From Candidatus Merdisoma merdipullorum (GTDB taxonomy: Bacteria > Bacillota > Clostridia > Lachnospirales > Lachnospiraceae): 63,513 nt of DNA. Positions 15,947 through 26,083 of this stretch are shown piece after piece. The stretch is taken from positions 1-63,513 of the forward strand of contig DVLE01000083.1 in assembly GCA_018715645.1 (NCBI GenBank), given 5' to 3'. Made by a program: the position numbers and the translations under genes. Each line of letters begins with the position of its first letter. The stretch's first letter is position 1. The notes under the pieces are model-generated. The model was given only the letters and a program-made list of their open reading frames with translations. It did not search any database and had not been told where the DNA came from.

Positions 15947-18072
15947 CCAAAAAGATCACTGTCAAAAGGCCGATTCAGCTCCTCTGTACCCGGAAGCACA
16001 AAGCGCCCCTTCTCTATCAGCGGAATCTCACTGCCGTCCGGCCGGACCACATGGATGCTTTCCAGCTCGTCGTAAGGGATTGTGATGTCTGTATGGCAGT
16101 TAAAATACGCCTTAGACACATCCTCTTTACGCAGAAGGGAGCATTCGTTATCTTTTGCGATAATCCGTTTTCCGTCAGGATTGTAGGTAGGGCTGTCCTC
16201 CGACCAGGAAAAGCAGGTATCACCCACTGCAAAATGCGGTCCCATTTTTTCCGCGATCAGGATCGGAAGCTTCGCGCCGATGTCATACTTTTTCGCGACC
16301 ATATAAGCCGTCGTATTCGTACCGATAGCGAATTCTCCAAGAGGCAGCGTCTCATGGTTGAAAAGGATATTGTTTTTAATCAGCTTCCTGTTTTCTTCCT
16401 CATCCTTGAAATTCCTGCAGGTATAAGAAGAAATCCGTCCATCCCGGAATGTCAGCTCCAGGTCGAGATATTTCAGTTCATTCAGATATACCTGGCTTAC
16501 ATGGAGCGTGCCTTCTGTCCCCGTAAGCTTTGGTGAGGTGAAGACCTCTCCCACAGGAATATTCACATCGGCCACGCAGTTTTCAAAGATCGACTCCTTC
16601 TCCGGATCCGCCGGACGCCAAAGCTGTACCTTCATATCGGTCCGGTTGGCTCCCGCTCCCCGGATACGCACGTATTCTCCCTGATCAAGAGCATCGATCA
16701 GCTTCTGCTGGATTCCCTGATACAGACGATAATCCAGGTTGTTGATCTTTACCGTCTCCGCGAAGATCTCCTCAAAGTTGTCTCCGATCTCCGGAACCGG
16801 CCAGGCAATGATAGTAAAGCTGCGTTCGTCTCCCGGTATATAGCGGTTCACAAGCTGCCCGGACTGGCTGTTGTAAAATACGCTCAATTCCCGCTGCTTT
16901 TCGTCAAGCCGCAAAGCTTCTCTGCAGCTTTTTGGCAGAAACGGCTTTTCTCCAAAGATCTCCATGACCGCAGGCCCGGCATGAACTGCCGCCAGCTCCT
17001 TATATTGCTCATAAGCCGCATGGAGGGATGAAAGCCGTCTCTCTACAAGCTTTCTGTCCAGGTAAAGGGCAGAATCCTCCTTATGATCGAACACATACTG
17101 CTTGCTGGGCGGCGTGCTCCCATATCCGGGATTCCCCTGGGGCCTTTTGTTAATGCTGTGTTTTGCTTCCCGGTAAATAACGCTTTCCAGTCCCATACGT
17201 CCAAACTGCTCCACGGCCGCGCGGACAATCCTCTCAAATCCCAGGGAATAGCGAATATTCACCGTCTTCTTTTTGTTCAGATCAATCCCCGCGTTTACGA
17301 AGCCTATCCGGTACCCTTCTGTGAACGTGGAGGCCATCGCATCAATTTCTTCCTGGGATAATCCAGAAAGAAAACGGCTGATCCCCAGCTCGTTTTCGGA
17401 AATATACTCTCCGAAGCGGTACAGATACCTGGGATCGCTCAGATCCGCTCCGCAGATAATATCTCTCGCAAAAGAAAGCGACGGATCAAGCTGCTCCTGA
17501 ATACGTTCCGGAATAAAAACGTCGCAGTAATCGCTGACATACCAGTAGATGATCTGCCGCAGACTTTTCTCCGAGGGGATTTCCTCCTCAAAGGCGTTGT
17601 ACACCTCGATAAACAGCTCTGCGGTCATGGCCAGATCCATGTATCTTTGTTCCGCCGCCCAGGCAGCCATGCCGAGGATCTCTGTATAGAGAAAGCTTAA
17701 GATCTGCCCATAGCCTTCTCCCAGAAACCGGACCGCAAAGACAGGATTTGCATAGCTGTTTTCATAGGCATCTCCCGCGATGTCACCGTACAGTCTTCTG
17801 TTTCTTTCCTGAAGCTCGGAAAGCCTCATAGTTTCCAGACGGCTCTCCCGCACGTCCTCCGCCAGGCAGTCCGCTTCCAGTATAAAATCCGCCGTCTTCT
17901 GAAAATAATCATAAAAAGGAGCCGATACGGTTTCTTCCTCCTTCATCGCCCGTATCCGCTCCATGGCAAGGCCGTACCTCTCCCGGATTTCCTCTCCTCC
18001 GCCCAGGCGGCCCTCTCTTTCCGCTTCGCGGAAATTCACCTTGTAGTCCAGACCACTCTTTTCCAGCTCCAT
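15943..18072 (-). CDS. M29-family aminopeptidase with long N-terminal extension
   Basis: The 709-residue protein has its family motifs in the C-terminal half: IRGAGANRTDMKVQL, VNIPVGEVFTSPKLTGTEG, LGEFAIGTNTTAYM and YFNCHTDITIPYDEL. The Glu of GEVFTSP and the His/Asp of HTDITIPYD are likely metal ligands. M29 enzymes (AmpS, aminopeptidase T) are normally about 410 residues; this one carries roughly 290 extra helical N-terminal residues of unknown role. GGAGG before the ATG at 18072 rejects the longer frame. It is the last gene of the pyr-linked set. Peptidase class is clear; substrate is not. Confidence 0.85.
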   Translation of the reverse strand: MELEKSGLDYKVNFREAEREGRLGGGEEIRERYGLAMERIRAMKEEETVSAPFYDYFQKTADFILEADCLAEDVRESRLETMRLSELQERNRRLYGDIAGDAYENSYANPVFAVRFLGEGYGQILSFLYTEILGMAAWAAEQRYMDLAMTAELFIEVYNAFEEEIPSEKSLRQIIYWYVSDYCDVFIPERIQEQLDPSLSFARDIICGADLSDPRYLYRFGEYISENELGISRFLSGLSQEEIDAMASTFTEGYRIGFVNAGIDLNKKKTVNIRYSLGFERIVRAAVEQFGRMGLESVIYREAKHSINKRPQGNPGYGSTPPSKQYVFDHKEDSALYLDRKLVERRLSSLHAAYEQYKELAAVHAGPAVMEIFGEKPFLPKSCREALRLDEKQRELSVFYNSQSGQLVNRYIPGDERSFTIIAWPVPEIGDNFEEIFAETVKINNLDYRLYQGIQQKLIDALDQGEYVRIRGAGANRTDMKVQLWRPADPEKESIFENCVADVNIPVGEVFTSPKLTGTEGTLHVSQVYLNELKYLDLELTFRDGRISSYTCRNFKDEEENRKLIKNNILFNHETLPLGEFAIGTNTTAYMVAKKYDIGAKLPILIAEKMGPHFAVGDTCFSWSEDSPTYNPDGKRIIAKDNECSLLRKEDVSKAYFNCHTDITIPYDELESIHVVRPDGSEIPLIEKGRFVLPGTEELNRPFDSDLFG

Positions 18073-18083
18073 TCTTCCGCCTC

Positions 18084-18395
18084 CTACATTCCTATCATAC
18101 ACACCAGGGCCCAGCCGATAAACAAAAGTCCGTTCAGTACGGACCCTATCTGAGAAGAAATGTAATACACGTCCTCCTCCTGAAAGCCTCTGACTGCCAG
18201 CACGAAGCCCACAACGCTCGACAGCATCGCAAATACTCCCAGCAGACCGACGATGCTCCCGGCCTCGCCTGACATCCGGTAAGCCAGGGCCAGAGACAAA
18301 ACCGTCAGAATCAGAGCCGCCGCTCCCAGGCAAAGGGAAGCCAGGCCCTGCCTGGTATGCTTTTTATCTGTAAATTTATAATTTCGTCTTGCCAT
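18084..18395 (-). CDS. Small membrane protein, three predicted helices
   Basis: The 103-residue protein starts MARRNYKFTDKKHTRQGLAS, with a positively charged N-terminus and hydrophobic segments near 18-40, 47-68 and 82-102. It resembles small uncharacterised Lachnospiraceae membrane proteins. It overlaps the VanZ-like gene by 20 nt and ends 11 nt before the aminopeptidase start, so all three are probably translated from one message. Function unknown. Confidence 0.75.
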   Translation of the reverse strand: MARRNYKFTDKKHTRQGLASLCLGAAALILTVLSLALAYRMSGEAGSIVGLLGVFAMLSSVVGFVLAVRGFQEEDVYYISSQIGSVLNGLLFIGWALVCMIGM

Positions 18396-18849
18396 ATTTT
18401 CTCCTCCAGCACCGGCGGATCAGCAGATACGCCAGATAACCGATACAGCCCCCTATGGTGTTCAGAAGCAGGTCGTCCACGTCAAAGCAGCCCACCCGGA
18501 GAATAAGCTGCATGGTCTCAGCCAGCAGACTGGTGGCAAAGGAAAGAATCACTGTTCTCGGAAAACTCGAAAGCCTTTCAAACAGCAGCGGCAGCCCGCA
18601 GCCGTAGGGGATAAACACCACTACGTTGCCCACTACATTGATCAGCACTGCCGGAAGCCCCAGAATATCCCTGTGCCGCAAAAAGCGCCTGATTTCCTGG
18701 AACAGTACGAAATTATAACGGTACTCCGCATAAACTTCTGTTCTCCCGTAGCTCTCGGAGAAAAACATAAAATAAATCAGACACGCCAGATAAAGAACCA
18801 GCAGCGCCCGTCCTCCCATTTTCAGCTTCTTTATGGAATTTTTGCTCAT
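18376..18849 (-). CDS. VanZ-family membrane protein
   Basis: The 157-residue protein has four or five membrane helices and the VanZ pattern: YNFVLFQEI, NVVGNVVVFIPYGCGLPLLF, LLAETMQLILRVGCFDVDDLLLNTIGGCIGYL. VanZ proteins lend low-level teicoplanin or lipoglycopeptide resistance in enterococci, but most chromosomal members have no known role. It follows the 50-residue gene by 16 nt and overlaps the next by 20 nt. Confidence 0.85.
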   Translation of the reverse strand: MSKNSIKKLKMGGRALLVLYLACLIYFMFFSESYGRTEVYAEYRYNFVLFQEIRRFLRHRDILGLPAVLINVVGNVVVFIPYGCGLPLLFERLSSFPRTVILSFATSLLAETMQLILRVGCFDVDDLLLNTIGGCIGYLAYLLIRRCWRRKYGKTKL

Positions 18850-18865
18850 CTTTTCCTGCTTTCAC

Positions 18866-19018
18866 TTAAAAAATCAGATCCGACTTGGACTTCAGAAGCC
18901 TGGCTCCATTGATAATGGTCAAAATACCGGAGACAACTCCTACAGTCACAAGAAGAATTCCTATCGCCAGGTTGCCAGCTCCTACCCCCGCCATGGTCTT
19001 ATATGCTTTTTCACTCAT
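18866..19018 (-). CDS. 50-residue membrane protein in the pyr operon
   Basis: The short frame begins MSEKAYKTMAGVGAGNLAIG and ends LLKSKSDLIF, with one hydrophobic segment of about 25 residues (IGILLVTVGVVSGILTII). AGGAGG lies 7 nt before the ATG at 19018; an in-frame ATG two codons earlier is too close. It begins 11 nt after pyrE and ends 16 nt before the VanZ-like gene. The gene is too short for most ORF filters, but its ribosome site, spacing and composition support it. Function unknown. Confidence 0.75.
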   Translation of the reverse strand: MSEKAYKTMAGVGAGNLAIGILLVTVGVVSGILTIINGARLLKSKSDLIF

Positions 19019-19029
19019 CTGCATGCCTC

Positions 19030-19704
19030 CTATTTCACTCCATACTGTTCGTAGTATGCGTCAATCGCCGCCTTTAATGCGTCATCAATGATGACTTTTC
19101 CTTTGTATGGACGGTTATACAGATGCTCCGTCACATCCGCCATGGTTACGATGGCCGTCGTCGCCAGGCCATAATTTTCTTCTATCTCCTGAAGGGCGCT
19201 CTTTTCTCCCTGTCCGCGCTCCATACGGTCTACAGATACCACAAGGCCGAGGGGCTTCACCTCCGCCTGAGCCTTCAGAATCGGCATCGTCTCCTGAATC
19301 GACGTACCTGCCGTAGTCACATCCTCAATAATCACAACTCTGTCGCCGTCGGAAAGGGGACTTCCCAGCAAGATTCCCTTATCTCCGTGATCCTTGACCT
19401 CCTTACGGTTCGAGCAGTAACGGATGTCCGCACCGTAAAGCTCGCTTAAAGCCATAGACGCGGCTACGCTCAGGGGAATCCCTTTATAAGCCGGTCCGAA
19501 AAGCACGTCGAAATCCAGACCAAACTTCTGCTCTATGGCTCTGGCATAATACTGTCCCAGACGGCGAAGCTGGGCTCCTGTCCGGTAAAAACCGGTATTG
19601 ACGAAAAACGGCGTCTTTCTCCCGCTTTTTGTGACGAAATCGCCAAACTTCAATACCTGACAGTCTATCATAAACTCAATAAATTCCTGCTTATACTGTT
19701 CCAT
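19030..19704 (-). CDS. pyrE: Orotate phosphoribosyltransferase
   Basis: The 224-residue enzyme converts orotate and PRPP to OMP. It has FGPAYKGIPLSVAASMAL, the HGDKG loop and the PRPP-binding motif VVIIEDVTTAGTS. The start at 19704 has GGAGG upstream and a sensible N-terminus (MEQYKQEFIEFM), so the longer frame is rejected. It follows pyrD by 50 nt and precedes a 50-residue membrane gene. Confidence 0.97.
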   Translation of the reverse strand: MEQYKQEFIEFMIDCQVLKFGDFVTKSGRKTPFFVNTGFYRTGAQLRRLGQYYARAIEQKFGLDFDVLFGPAYKGIPLSVAASMALSELYGADIRYCSNRKEVKDHGDKGILLGSPLSDGDRVVIIEDVTTAGTSIQETMPILKAQAEVKPLGLVVSVDRMERGQGEKSALQEIEENYGLATTAIVTMADVTEHLYNRPYKGKVIIDDALKAAIDAYYEQYGVK

Positions 19705-19754
19705 ATCCTTCAGTCCTCCTGTCTTTTCCAATTTTATCATAGATCGGTCTCTCT

Positions 19755-20665
<911 letters not shown>

Positions 20666-20669
<4 letters not shown>

Positions 20670-21436
20670 AATTCAATTTCCTCCGCGGCAAAGACAGGGC
20701 CGTCCTTGCAGATCCGCTTGTTCTTTACATTCGTATGGGCGTCCACGTCCTTGGACGTACAGACGCAGGCCAGACAGGCTCCGATTCCGCAGGCCATCCT
20801 CTCCTCCAGGGAAAGATAGCAGTCCATACCCTGCTCTGCGGCGTACGCCTTCAGCGCGCGCAGCATCGGCGAGGGGCCGCAGGCAAAAATGGCGTCGGCC
20901 GTAAGATGATTTTCCCGGATAGCGTCCAGTACATTTCCCTTCGTACCCTCGCTTCCATCCTCCGTCGCCACGTAAAGCGCCGCGTTCTGTGAAAGCTCCT
21001 CTTTCAGAAACAGATCGCCATTCCGGTAGCCGGATACAATCATCTTTTCTCTAGGCAGCCATTTCGCAAGTTCTACCATGGGAGGCACTCCGATGCCCCC
21101 TCCCACAAGAAGGACTTTCTCATAGCCTTTATCCAGGGGAAATCCATTTCCCAGCGGCCCCACCAGTTCCAGAGTATCCCCCGCTCCGCAGCAGGAAAAT
21201 TCCTTCGTTCCCGCTCCCGCAGCCCGGTACACCAGACGCAGCCTTCCGCTCTCCTTATCAAGCTCGCAGATGCTGATGGGACGGGGCAAAAGCCTGCTCT
21301 CATCCTGGCAGTAGACCGAAACAAACTGCCCCGGTCTCGCCTCCTTCACAATATCGTCCGCATGGAGCCAAAGGCTGTAGATGTCCTGCGCGATCTCCCG
21401 CTGCTCCATGATCACGGCTGTTTCCCTGTATTTCAT
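20666..21436 (-). CDS. pyrK: Dihydroorotate dehydrogenase B, electron transfer subunit
   Basis: The 256-residue protein has an FAD-binding ferredoxin-reductase fold (PGQFVSVYC, RPISICELD, GPLGNGFPL, LLVGGGIGVPPMVELAKWL). A C-terminal cysteine cluster (MACGIGACLACVC, later CKDGPVF) binds the [2Fe-2S] centre. It passes electrons from PyrD to NAD+. Its stop overlaps the pyrD start and it follows pyrF by 15 nt. Confidence 0.97.
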
Positions 21437-21451
21437 AGTAAAGCTTCTCCT

Positions 21452-22387
21452 TCAGACTGTTGCTTTTGTCTCCAGCGCCTGGCGAATGTCCGCCGCCATA
21501 TCCTGAACGGCCGCTCTGGATGCGTCTCCAAAGTTCTCCGCGCCAAAGGACGCATATTTCTCCTGCTTATACGCAGCGATGATGCCTCTGGAGGAATTTA
21601 CAATCGCTCCTAGTCCATCCTCGTTGAAGAAATTTACAAGATCCTTTCCCTGGCCGCCCTGCGCTCCGTATCCGGGTACCAGGATAAAAGTCTTCGGCAT
21701 GAGCTTTCTGAGTACCTTTCCCATCTCCGGGTAGGTCGCTCCCACTACGGCTCCGATATAGCTGTAGGAATCTCCCATATGCTCCTCGCCCCACTCGGCC
21801 ACTTTCTCGCCTACCAGCTCATAGAGCGGACGGCCGTTCACAAGCTGATCCTGGAACTCTCCGCTGGACGGATTTGAGGTCTTAACCAGAATGAAAAGGC
21901 CCTTTCCTTCCTCCTGGCATACCTCGATAAAGGGCTTCACGCCGTCACTTCCCAGATAGGGATTTACAGTTGCAAAATCCTCGTCAAAAGGCACGTAGCA
22001 CTTGCTTCCTACCTGTACCTTTCCCAGGTGGCCTACCGCATAGGCTGCGGAGGTGGAGCCAATGTCGCCGCGCTTGATGTCTCCGATGACTACCAGATCC
22101 TTTGACTTACAATAGTCAATCGTCTTTTTATAGGCTTTTAAGCCCTCAATGCCAAACTGCTCATACATCGCAATCTGAGGCTTGACGGCCGGAATCAAAT
22201 CATAGGTCTTGTCCACAATCTCCTTATTGAACTGCCAGATGGCTTCAGCCGCCCCTTCAAGAGTCTCCCCGTATTCCTCAAAAGCCTGCTTTTTTATATG
22301 CTCCGGAATATAAGAGAGCATCGGATCAAGTCCTACCACAATAGGCGCCTGTGTCTTTTGTATCTTTGCAATCAGTTTGTTTATCAT
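21452..22387 (-). CDS. pyrF: Orotidine 5'-phosphate decarboxylase
   Basis: The 311-residue enzyme belongs to the longer type 2 OMP decarboxylases. It has VGLDPMLSYIP near the start, the catalytic DIKRGDIGSTSAAYA stretch (Asp-Lys-Asp pattern) and FILVPGYGAQGGQG near the phosphate site. GGAGG before the ATG at 22387 places the start 36 codons inside an open frame. It is the first gene of pyrF-pyrK-pyrD-pyrE. No PyrR-binding attenuator was recognised in the 149-nt leader gap. Confidence 0.96.
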   Translation of the reverse strand: MINKLIAKIQKTQAPIVVGLDPMLSYIPEHIKKQAFEEYGETLEGAAEAIWQFNKEIVDKTYDLIPAVKPQIAMYEQFGIEGLKAYKKTIDYCKSKDLVVIGDIKRGDIGSTSAAYAVGHLGKVQVGSKCYVPFDEDFATVNPYLGSDGVKPFIEVCQEEGKGLFILVKTSNPSSGEFQDQLVNGRPLYELVGEKVAEWGEEHMGDSYSYIGAVVGATYPEMGKVLRKLMPKTFILVPGYGAQGGQGKDLVNFFNEDGLGAIVNSSRGIIAAYKQEKYASFGAENFGDASRAAVQDMAADIRQALETKATV

Positions 22388-22536
22388 GATAATATCCTCC
22401 TGGAATAATTGTAACGGACCGGGACCGCCACCTTGCAATTTATTGTAACACGCAGGCCCAAAATTCGCCACAGGAAATTTACCCTGAATTGCCAAATACG
22501 CTCTTGCCCCGGCGGTCTGATTTCAGTCTTTTTACG

Positions 22537-23763
22537 TTACCAGGTATAGTAACGGATAAAAATGCCGTCCTCCCGGTACTCCTCCTGTATGAGCTGTCCG
22601 TATTTGCGCGCCTTGGCAATATCGCCTGCCTGGGCATAAGGTATCACCTTTTCCACAAGCACGCGGTTTTCCTGGAGATATTCCTCCAGAAGCTTCAAAA
22701 GCTCCGGGAGCCCTTCCCCCGATGCCGCCGAGATTCCCAGGACACGGCTTGCCTTCAGATCCTTCGGCAGGTCCTGTTCTTCCGTCAAATCTCTTTTGTT
22801 AAAAAGGGTGATAACCGTCTTTCCCGTAATTTCCAGTTCTTCAAGGGTTTCATAGACCGTCTCCATCTGCCTCTCCAGCTTGGGACTGGAGCTGTCCGCC
22901 ACATGGAGAATAAAATCTGCGTAACGGGCTTCCTCCAGCGTGCTCTTAAACGCTTCCACAAGATGATGAGGCAGCTTACGGATAAACCCTACCGTGTCCG
23001 TAAGCAAAAGCTCCTGTCCTCCGGGCAGCGTCATGCGCCGCGTGGTGGGATCCAACGTCGCGAAAAGCTTGTCCTCCGCCAAAATCTCCGCGCCGGTCAG
23101 AGCGTTCAGCAGCGTAGACTTTCCTGCGTTCGTATATCCGACGATAGCCGCCGAGGGCAGCGCACCGGAAAGCCGCCTCTTTCTTGCCGTATCCCTATGC
23201 ACCTGCATTTCTTTCAGTTCCCGGTTCAGACGTGCAATCCGGCTTTTGATCAGCCTTCTGTCCGTCTCCAGCTTCTTTTCTCCAGGGCCCCTTGTACCGA
23301 TGCCTCCGCCCAGACGGGACAGAGACTTTCCAAGACCGGAAAGTCTGGCAAGACGGTATCTAAGCTGAGCCATCTCCACCTGAAGCTTTCCTTCGCTGGT
23401 CGTGGCATGTTTTGCAAAAATATCAAGAATCACAAGGGTCCGATCCATGATTTTCAAAGAAAGTTCTTTTTCCAGCCCGCGAAGCTGAGCCGGGGACAGC
23501 TCGTCGTCGCAGATCACTCCGTCCGCCCCCAACTCCTCCGCAAGCTGCCGGACTTCTTCTATCTTGCCGCTGCCAATATAAGTCGCCGGATGAATGGCTT
23601 CCCGCTTCTGAATCACACGCCCCAGAACCCTGGCCCCGGCTGTGGATGCAAGCTCTGCAAGCTCCTCCAGGGAAGCCTCCACCTCATCGTCTTCCTGCGT
23701 ACTCACACCGATAAGAATTACTTTTTCTTCCGTCTCCTGATTTTCATAAATCTCCGCCAACAT
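22537..23763 (-). CDS. hflX: Ribosome-associated GTPase HflX
   Basis: The 408-residue protein has an HflX N-terminal domain (VLGRVIQKREAIHPATYIGSG, then DGVICDDELSPAQLRGLE), the glycine-rich GGGIGTRGPGEKKLE linker and a GTPase domain with GYTNAGKST, DTVGFI and NKRD. HflX splits stalled or stressed ribosomes. It lies between the glycosyltransferase gene at 23803 and pyrF. Confidence 0.96.
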   Translation of the reverse strand: MLAEIYENQETEEKVILIGVSTQEDDEVEASLEELAELASTAGARVLGRVIQKREAIHPATYIGSGKIEEVRQLAEELGADGVICDDELSPAQLRGLEKELSLKIMDRTLVILDIFAKHATTSEGKLQVEMAQLRYRLARLSGLGKSLSRLGGGIGTRGPGEKKLETDRRLIKSRIARLNRELKEMQVHRDTARKRRLSGALPSAAIVGYTNAGKSTLLNALTGAEILAEDKLFATLDPTTRRMTLPGGQELLLTDTVGFIRKLPHHLVEAFKSTLEEARYADFILHVADSSSPKLERQMETVYETLEELEITGKTVITLFNKRDLTEEQDLPKDLKASRVLGISAASGEGLPELLKLLEEYLQENRVLVEKVIPYAQAGDIAKARKYGQLIQEEYREDGIFIRYYTW

Positions 23764-23802
23764 ACTCTCCTTTATTTTTCCGCCCGCCTGCTGCGGGAAA
23801 TT

Positions 23803-24711
23803 CTATTTCCAATAAGCCTTGTTCATCGTACAAAAAAGCACCAGACCCCTGGGAAGCCTCCGGTAACTCCTCCCAAGCTTATAACCCAGATACTTGCAGC
23901 CGCTCTGCCAGACCAGCGGAAATAAAAGCCAGGGCTTCCCGATCCTCAGACAATGTGCCGCTGTCTTCTTGACAAGGCGGATGCCTTCGCCTTCCGAAGC
24001 TATTCCGGAAAAAATCTCCGGATGATCCACCTGGGACACCGCCAGATCAAAATTCCGGCGGAACTGCTCTCTGCCGCTGTAGTTATGGGAATGGATGACG
24101 CACGCATCAGCCGCGTAGGCAATCGCGTAGCCGCTTTTCACGAGGCCTCCCGCATAGATCATATCCTCGTTAAATATGGTCCTGCGGATAAAGCCGCCCT
24201 GAGACAGATACGTCGCACGTTCATACATGGCGCAGGCATTGGAACAGAAAAAAGTCTTAATCCCAAGCTCCGGCAGATCCGTAAGCTGCTTTATTCTGCT
24301 TTCCTTCGGATAATTAAAGCTTCTTGTATACCGCTCCAGTTCCCTGCAGTCCTCCCGCGGAAGCTGTCTTGCATAAGCCGCTTTCACCCGTCTGTCCGAA
24401 AAGGGCCGGAAAAGGCGCTCCAGCAGATATTCGTCCGCCGGAAGCGCATCCTGCGTCATAAAAAGCAGATAATCCGCATCAGAAAGTCTGGCTGCCCGGT
24501 CCCTTGTCCCTCCGTGATCAAACTCTTCCCGCTCCAGTGACACCACACTCACATTTTCCCTGTCCGCAAGTATCTTTTCCACCTGAACCTTGGAACGGGT
24601 ATTCATAATGATAATCCTGCGGGGCAGAAGCGACTGGCCGTTCAGTCTGTCCAGCAGTTCCAAAAGCTCCGCTCCTGGTCTGTGTACCGGGATAATCACA
24701 TCTATCTTCAT
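23803..24711 (-). CDS. GT2 glycosyltransferase, rhamnosyltransferase-like
   Basis: The 302-residue protein starts MKIDVIIPVHRPGAELLELL. Its GT-A signatures are the DYLLFMTQDALPAD acidic motif, FCSNACAMYERATY and the later FNEDMIYAGGLVKSGY. The sequence is most like rhamnosyltransferase-type GT2 enzymes, but the donor and acceptor cannot be told. AGGAG precedes the ATG. A terminator-like hairpin (24755-24786) separates it from the LCP gene, so it may have its own transcript at the far end of the polysaccharide locus. Confidence 0.8.
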   Translation of the reverse strand: MKIDVIIPVHRPGAELLELLDRLNGQSLLPRRIIIMNTRSKVQVEKILADRENVSVVSLEREEFDHGGTRDRAARLSDADYLLFMTQDALPADEYLLERLFRPFSDRRVKAAYARQLPREDCRELERYTRSFNYPKESRIKQLTDLPELGIKTFFCSNACAMYERATYLSQGGFIRRTIFNEDMIYAGGLVKSGYAIAYAADACVIHSHNYSGREQFRRNFDLAVSQVDHPEIFSGIASEGEGIRLVKKTAAHCLRIGKPWLLFPLVWQSGCKYLGYKLGRSYRRLPRGLVLFCTMNKAYWK

Positions 24712-24750
24712 ATCCTTGTTCTCCTATAGCTTTCCTGCGTTGACAGAAGT

Positions 24751-24786
24751 ACAAAATGGACGGAACAAAGTAATGCCCCGTCCATT
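24751..24786 (-). terminator. Intrinsic terminator after the LCP gene
   Basis: AATGGACGG and CCGTCCATT (24755-24763 with 24778-24786) form a 9-bp stem with a 14-nt loop. On the minus strand it runs into TTTTGT. It lies just after the LCP stop codon and is a plausible end of the long polysaccharide transcript. Confidence 0.65.
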
Positions 24787-24820
24787 CCTGATTTTGCTTT
24801 CTTCTGCTTTGGCCTTCCGG

Positions 24821-26056
24821 CTATTCGCCGCTGTCCGACTCCTTTGCAGTCACGCCCGTATCCGAGATAATCTTGTCGTTGATTTTCAAAACTGTCGGTG
24901 AAGGATAATAATCCTCCTCATCAAACAGGAAGCGGTGAAGCTCCGTCACGTTAGCCACCAGATCTGCGGGTACAACCATATCCTGGCCGCCTATCCTTAC
25001 GTTTTCCCTTGATTCCGGGAAGCCCGTTGATTCTCCCAGTTCATAGGACATCATGCTGGCAGCCATACTGATCAGCGTAGTCTTGGGAATATTCGTCGCC
25101 ACCAGAGGAAAGACCTCGTCGATAATAGAATTGATAGTCCCCAGGCCTGCTGTCTTCGCCTTATCCACAATCTGTTCAATCACACGCCGCTGCCGCTCCG
25201 TCCTCTCATAGTCGTTATTGCCCACATAACGGATACGGCAGTAAGCAGTAGCCTGCACTCCATAAAGGGTCTGAAGGCCCGGTTCCTCTATAAAGCTGTT
25301 ATAGGGATTGATAGAATCATCATCGGCTTTCTCAGCGATGGCCGTCGTCTCATACATGTAGCTGTTGAGTACGTCTATCTCTTCTTCCTTGACGTCTATC
25401 TCCACGCCGCCCAGCAAATCGACCGTCTTAATCAGCGCAGTGAAGTCTATGCTCACATAGTACTTGATATTCAGATCCAGATTCGTGTTCAGCATTTCCA
25501 TGGCCTGCTTGGGGCCGCCTCTGGAATATGCGGCATTACATTTTCCATAGGTGTCGTCCGCCCGGTTCAGATAGCTGTCACGGTAGACAGATACCAGCCG
25601 AACCTCCTTCGTCTCATTGTTAATACTTGCAATGATAATGGTATCGCTCAGTTCTCCCTCTCCCAGACTTCCCGGAGTTCTCGAACCAAGTCCGAAAAGA
25701 GCGATATTGGTATAGCCCTCCAAAAGCTCAGCCGTATTCGCGTCCATATCTTCGTTCATCGCCACATCATCTGCGTTGACGCCCAAGTCCTGCAGCTTGT
25801 CAAGCTTGCCTACGCCCCAAACTACTATGCCGAGAATCGCTATCAGAACAATCTCCGCGGCAAGGATTGCAATCATCTTTCTCTTGCGCTTTGCTTTCTC
25901 GCGCTTTTTCTGCTCCTTGCGGCTCATCTTCTGATCGCCGCGCTTCGCTCCGCCCTTCCTCCGTTCTCCCTGCTCCTCGCTCTCCCGATGATTCGGACGT
26001 TTCTTATGTTCCGCGTTTTTTCCTCTCGCATTTCTGCTTCTCGTATTGGTTGTCAT
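24821..26056 (-). CDS. LytR-CpsA-Psr family cell-wall ligase
   Basis: The 411-residue protein has a very basic cytoplasmic N-terminus (KRGDQKMSRKEQKKREKAKR), one membrane helix (MIAILAAEIVLIAILGIVVW) and an extracytoplasmic LCP domain. The LCP signatures are SDTIIIASINNETKEVRLVS, VSVYRDSYL, YYVSIDFTALIKTVDLLGG and YERTERQRRVIEQI. LCP enzymes move undecaprenyl-linked polymers onto peptidoglycan or proteins. Its place beside the polysaccharide genes suggests it anchors that polymer to the wall. The ATG at 26056 is favoured over one nine codons upstream, which has no ribosome site. Confidence 0.93.
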   Translation of the reverse strand: MTTNTRSRNARGKNAEHKKRPNHRESEEQGERRKGGAKRGDQKMSRKEQKKREKAKRKRKMIAILAAEIVLIAILGIVVWGVGKLDKLQDLGVNADDVAMNEDMDANTAELLEGYTNIALFGLGSRTPGSLGEGELSDTIIIASINNETKEVRLVSVYRDSYLNRADDTYGKCNAAYSRGGPKQAMEMLNTNLDLNIKYYVSIDFTALIKTVDLLGGVEIDVKEEEIDVLNSYMYETTAIAEKADDDSINPYNSFIEEPGLQTLYGVQATAYCRIRYVGNNDYERTERQRRVIEQIVDKAKTAGLGTINSIIDEVFPLVATNIPKTTLISMAASMMSYELGESTGFPESRENVRIGGQDMVVPADLVANVTELHRFLFDEEDYYPSPTVLKINDKIISDTGVTAKESDSGE

Positions 26057-26083
26057 AACATAACCCTTTCTGTGTTCCCGCAT

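Noticed and set aside
22388..22536. PyrR attenuator ahead of pyrF
   Set aside because: No conserved PyrR binding loop or terminator/antiterminator pair was seen; a repeated GTTACAAT is not enough.
22489..23925. 478-codon plus-strand open frame opposite hflX
   Set aside because: It is antisense to a clear HflX gene, has no ribosome site or recognisable domain and is rich in residues typical of reverse-frame readings.
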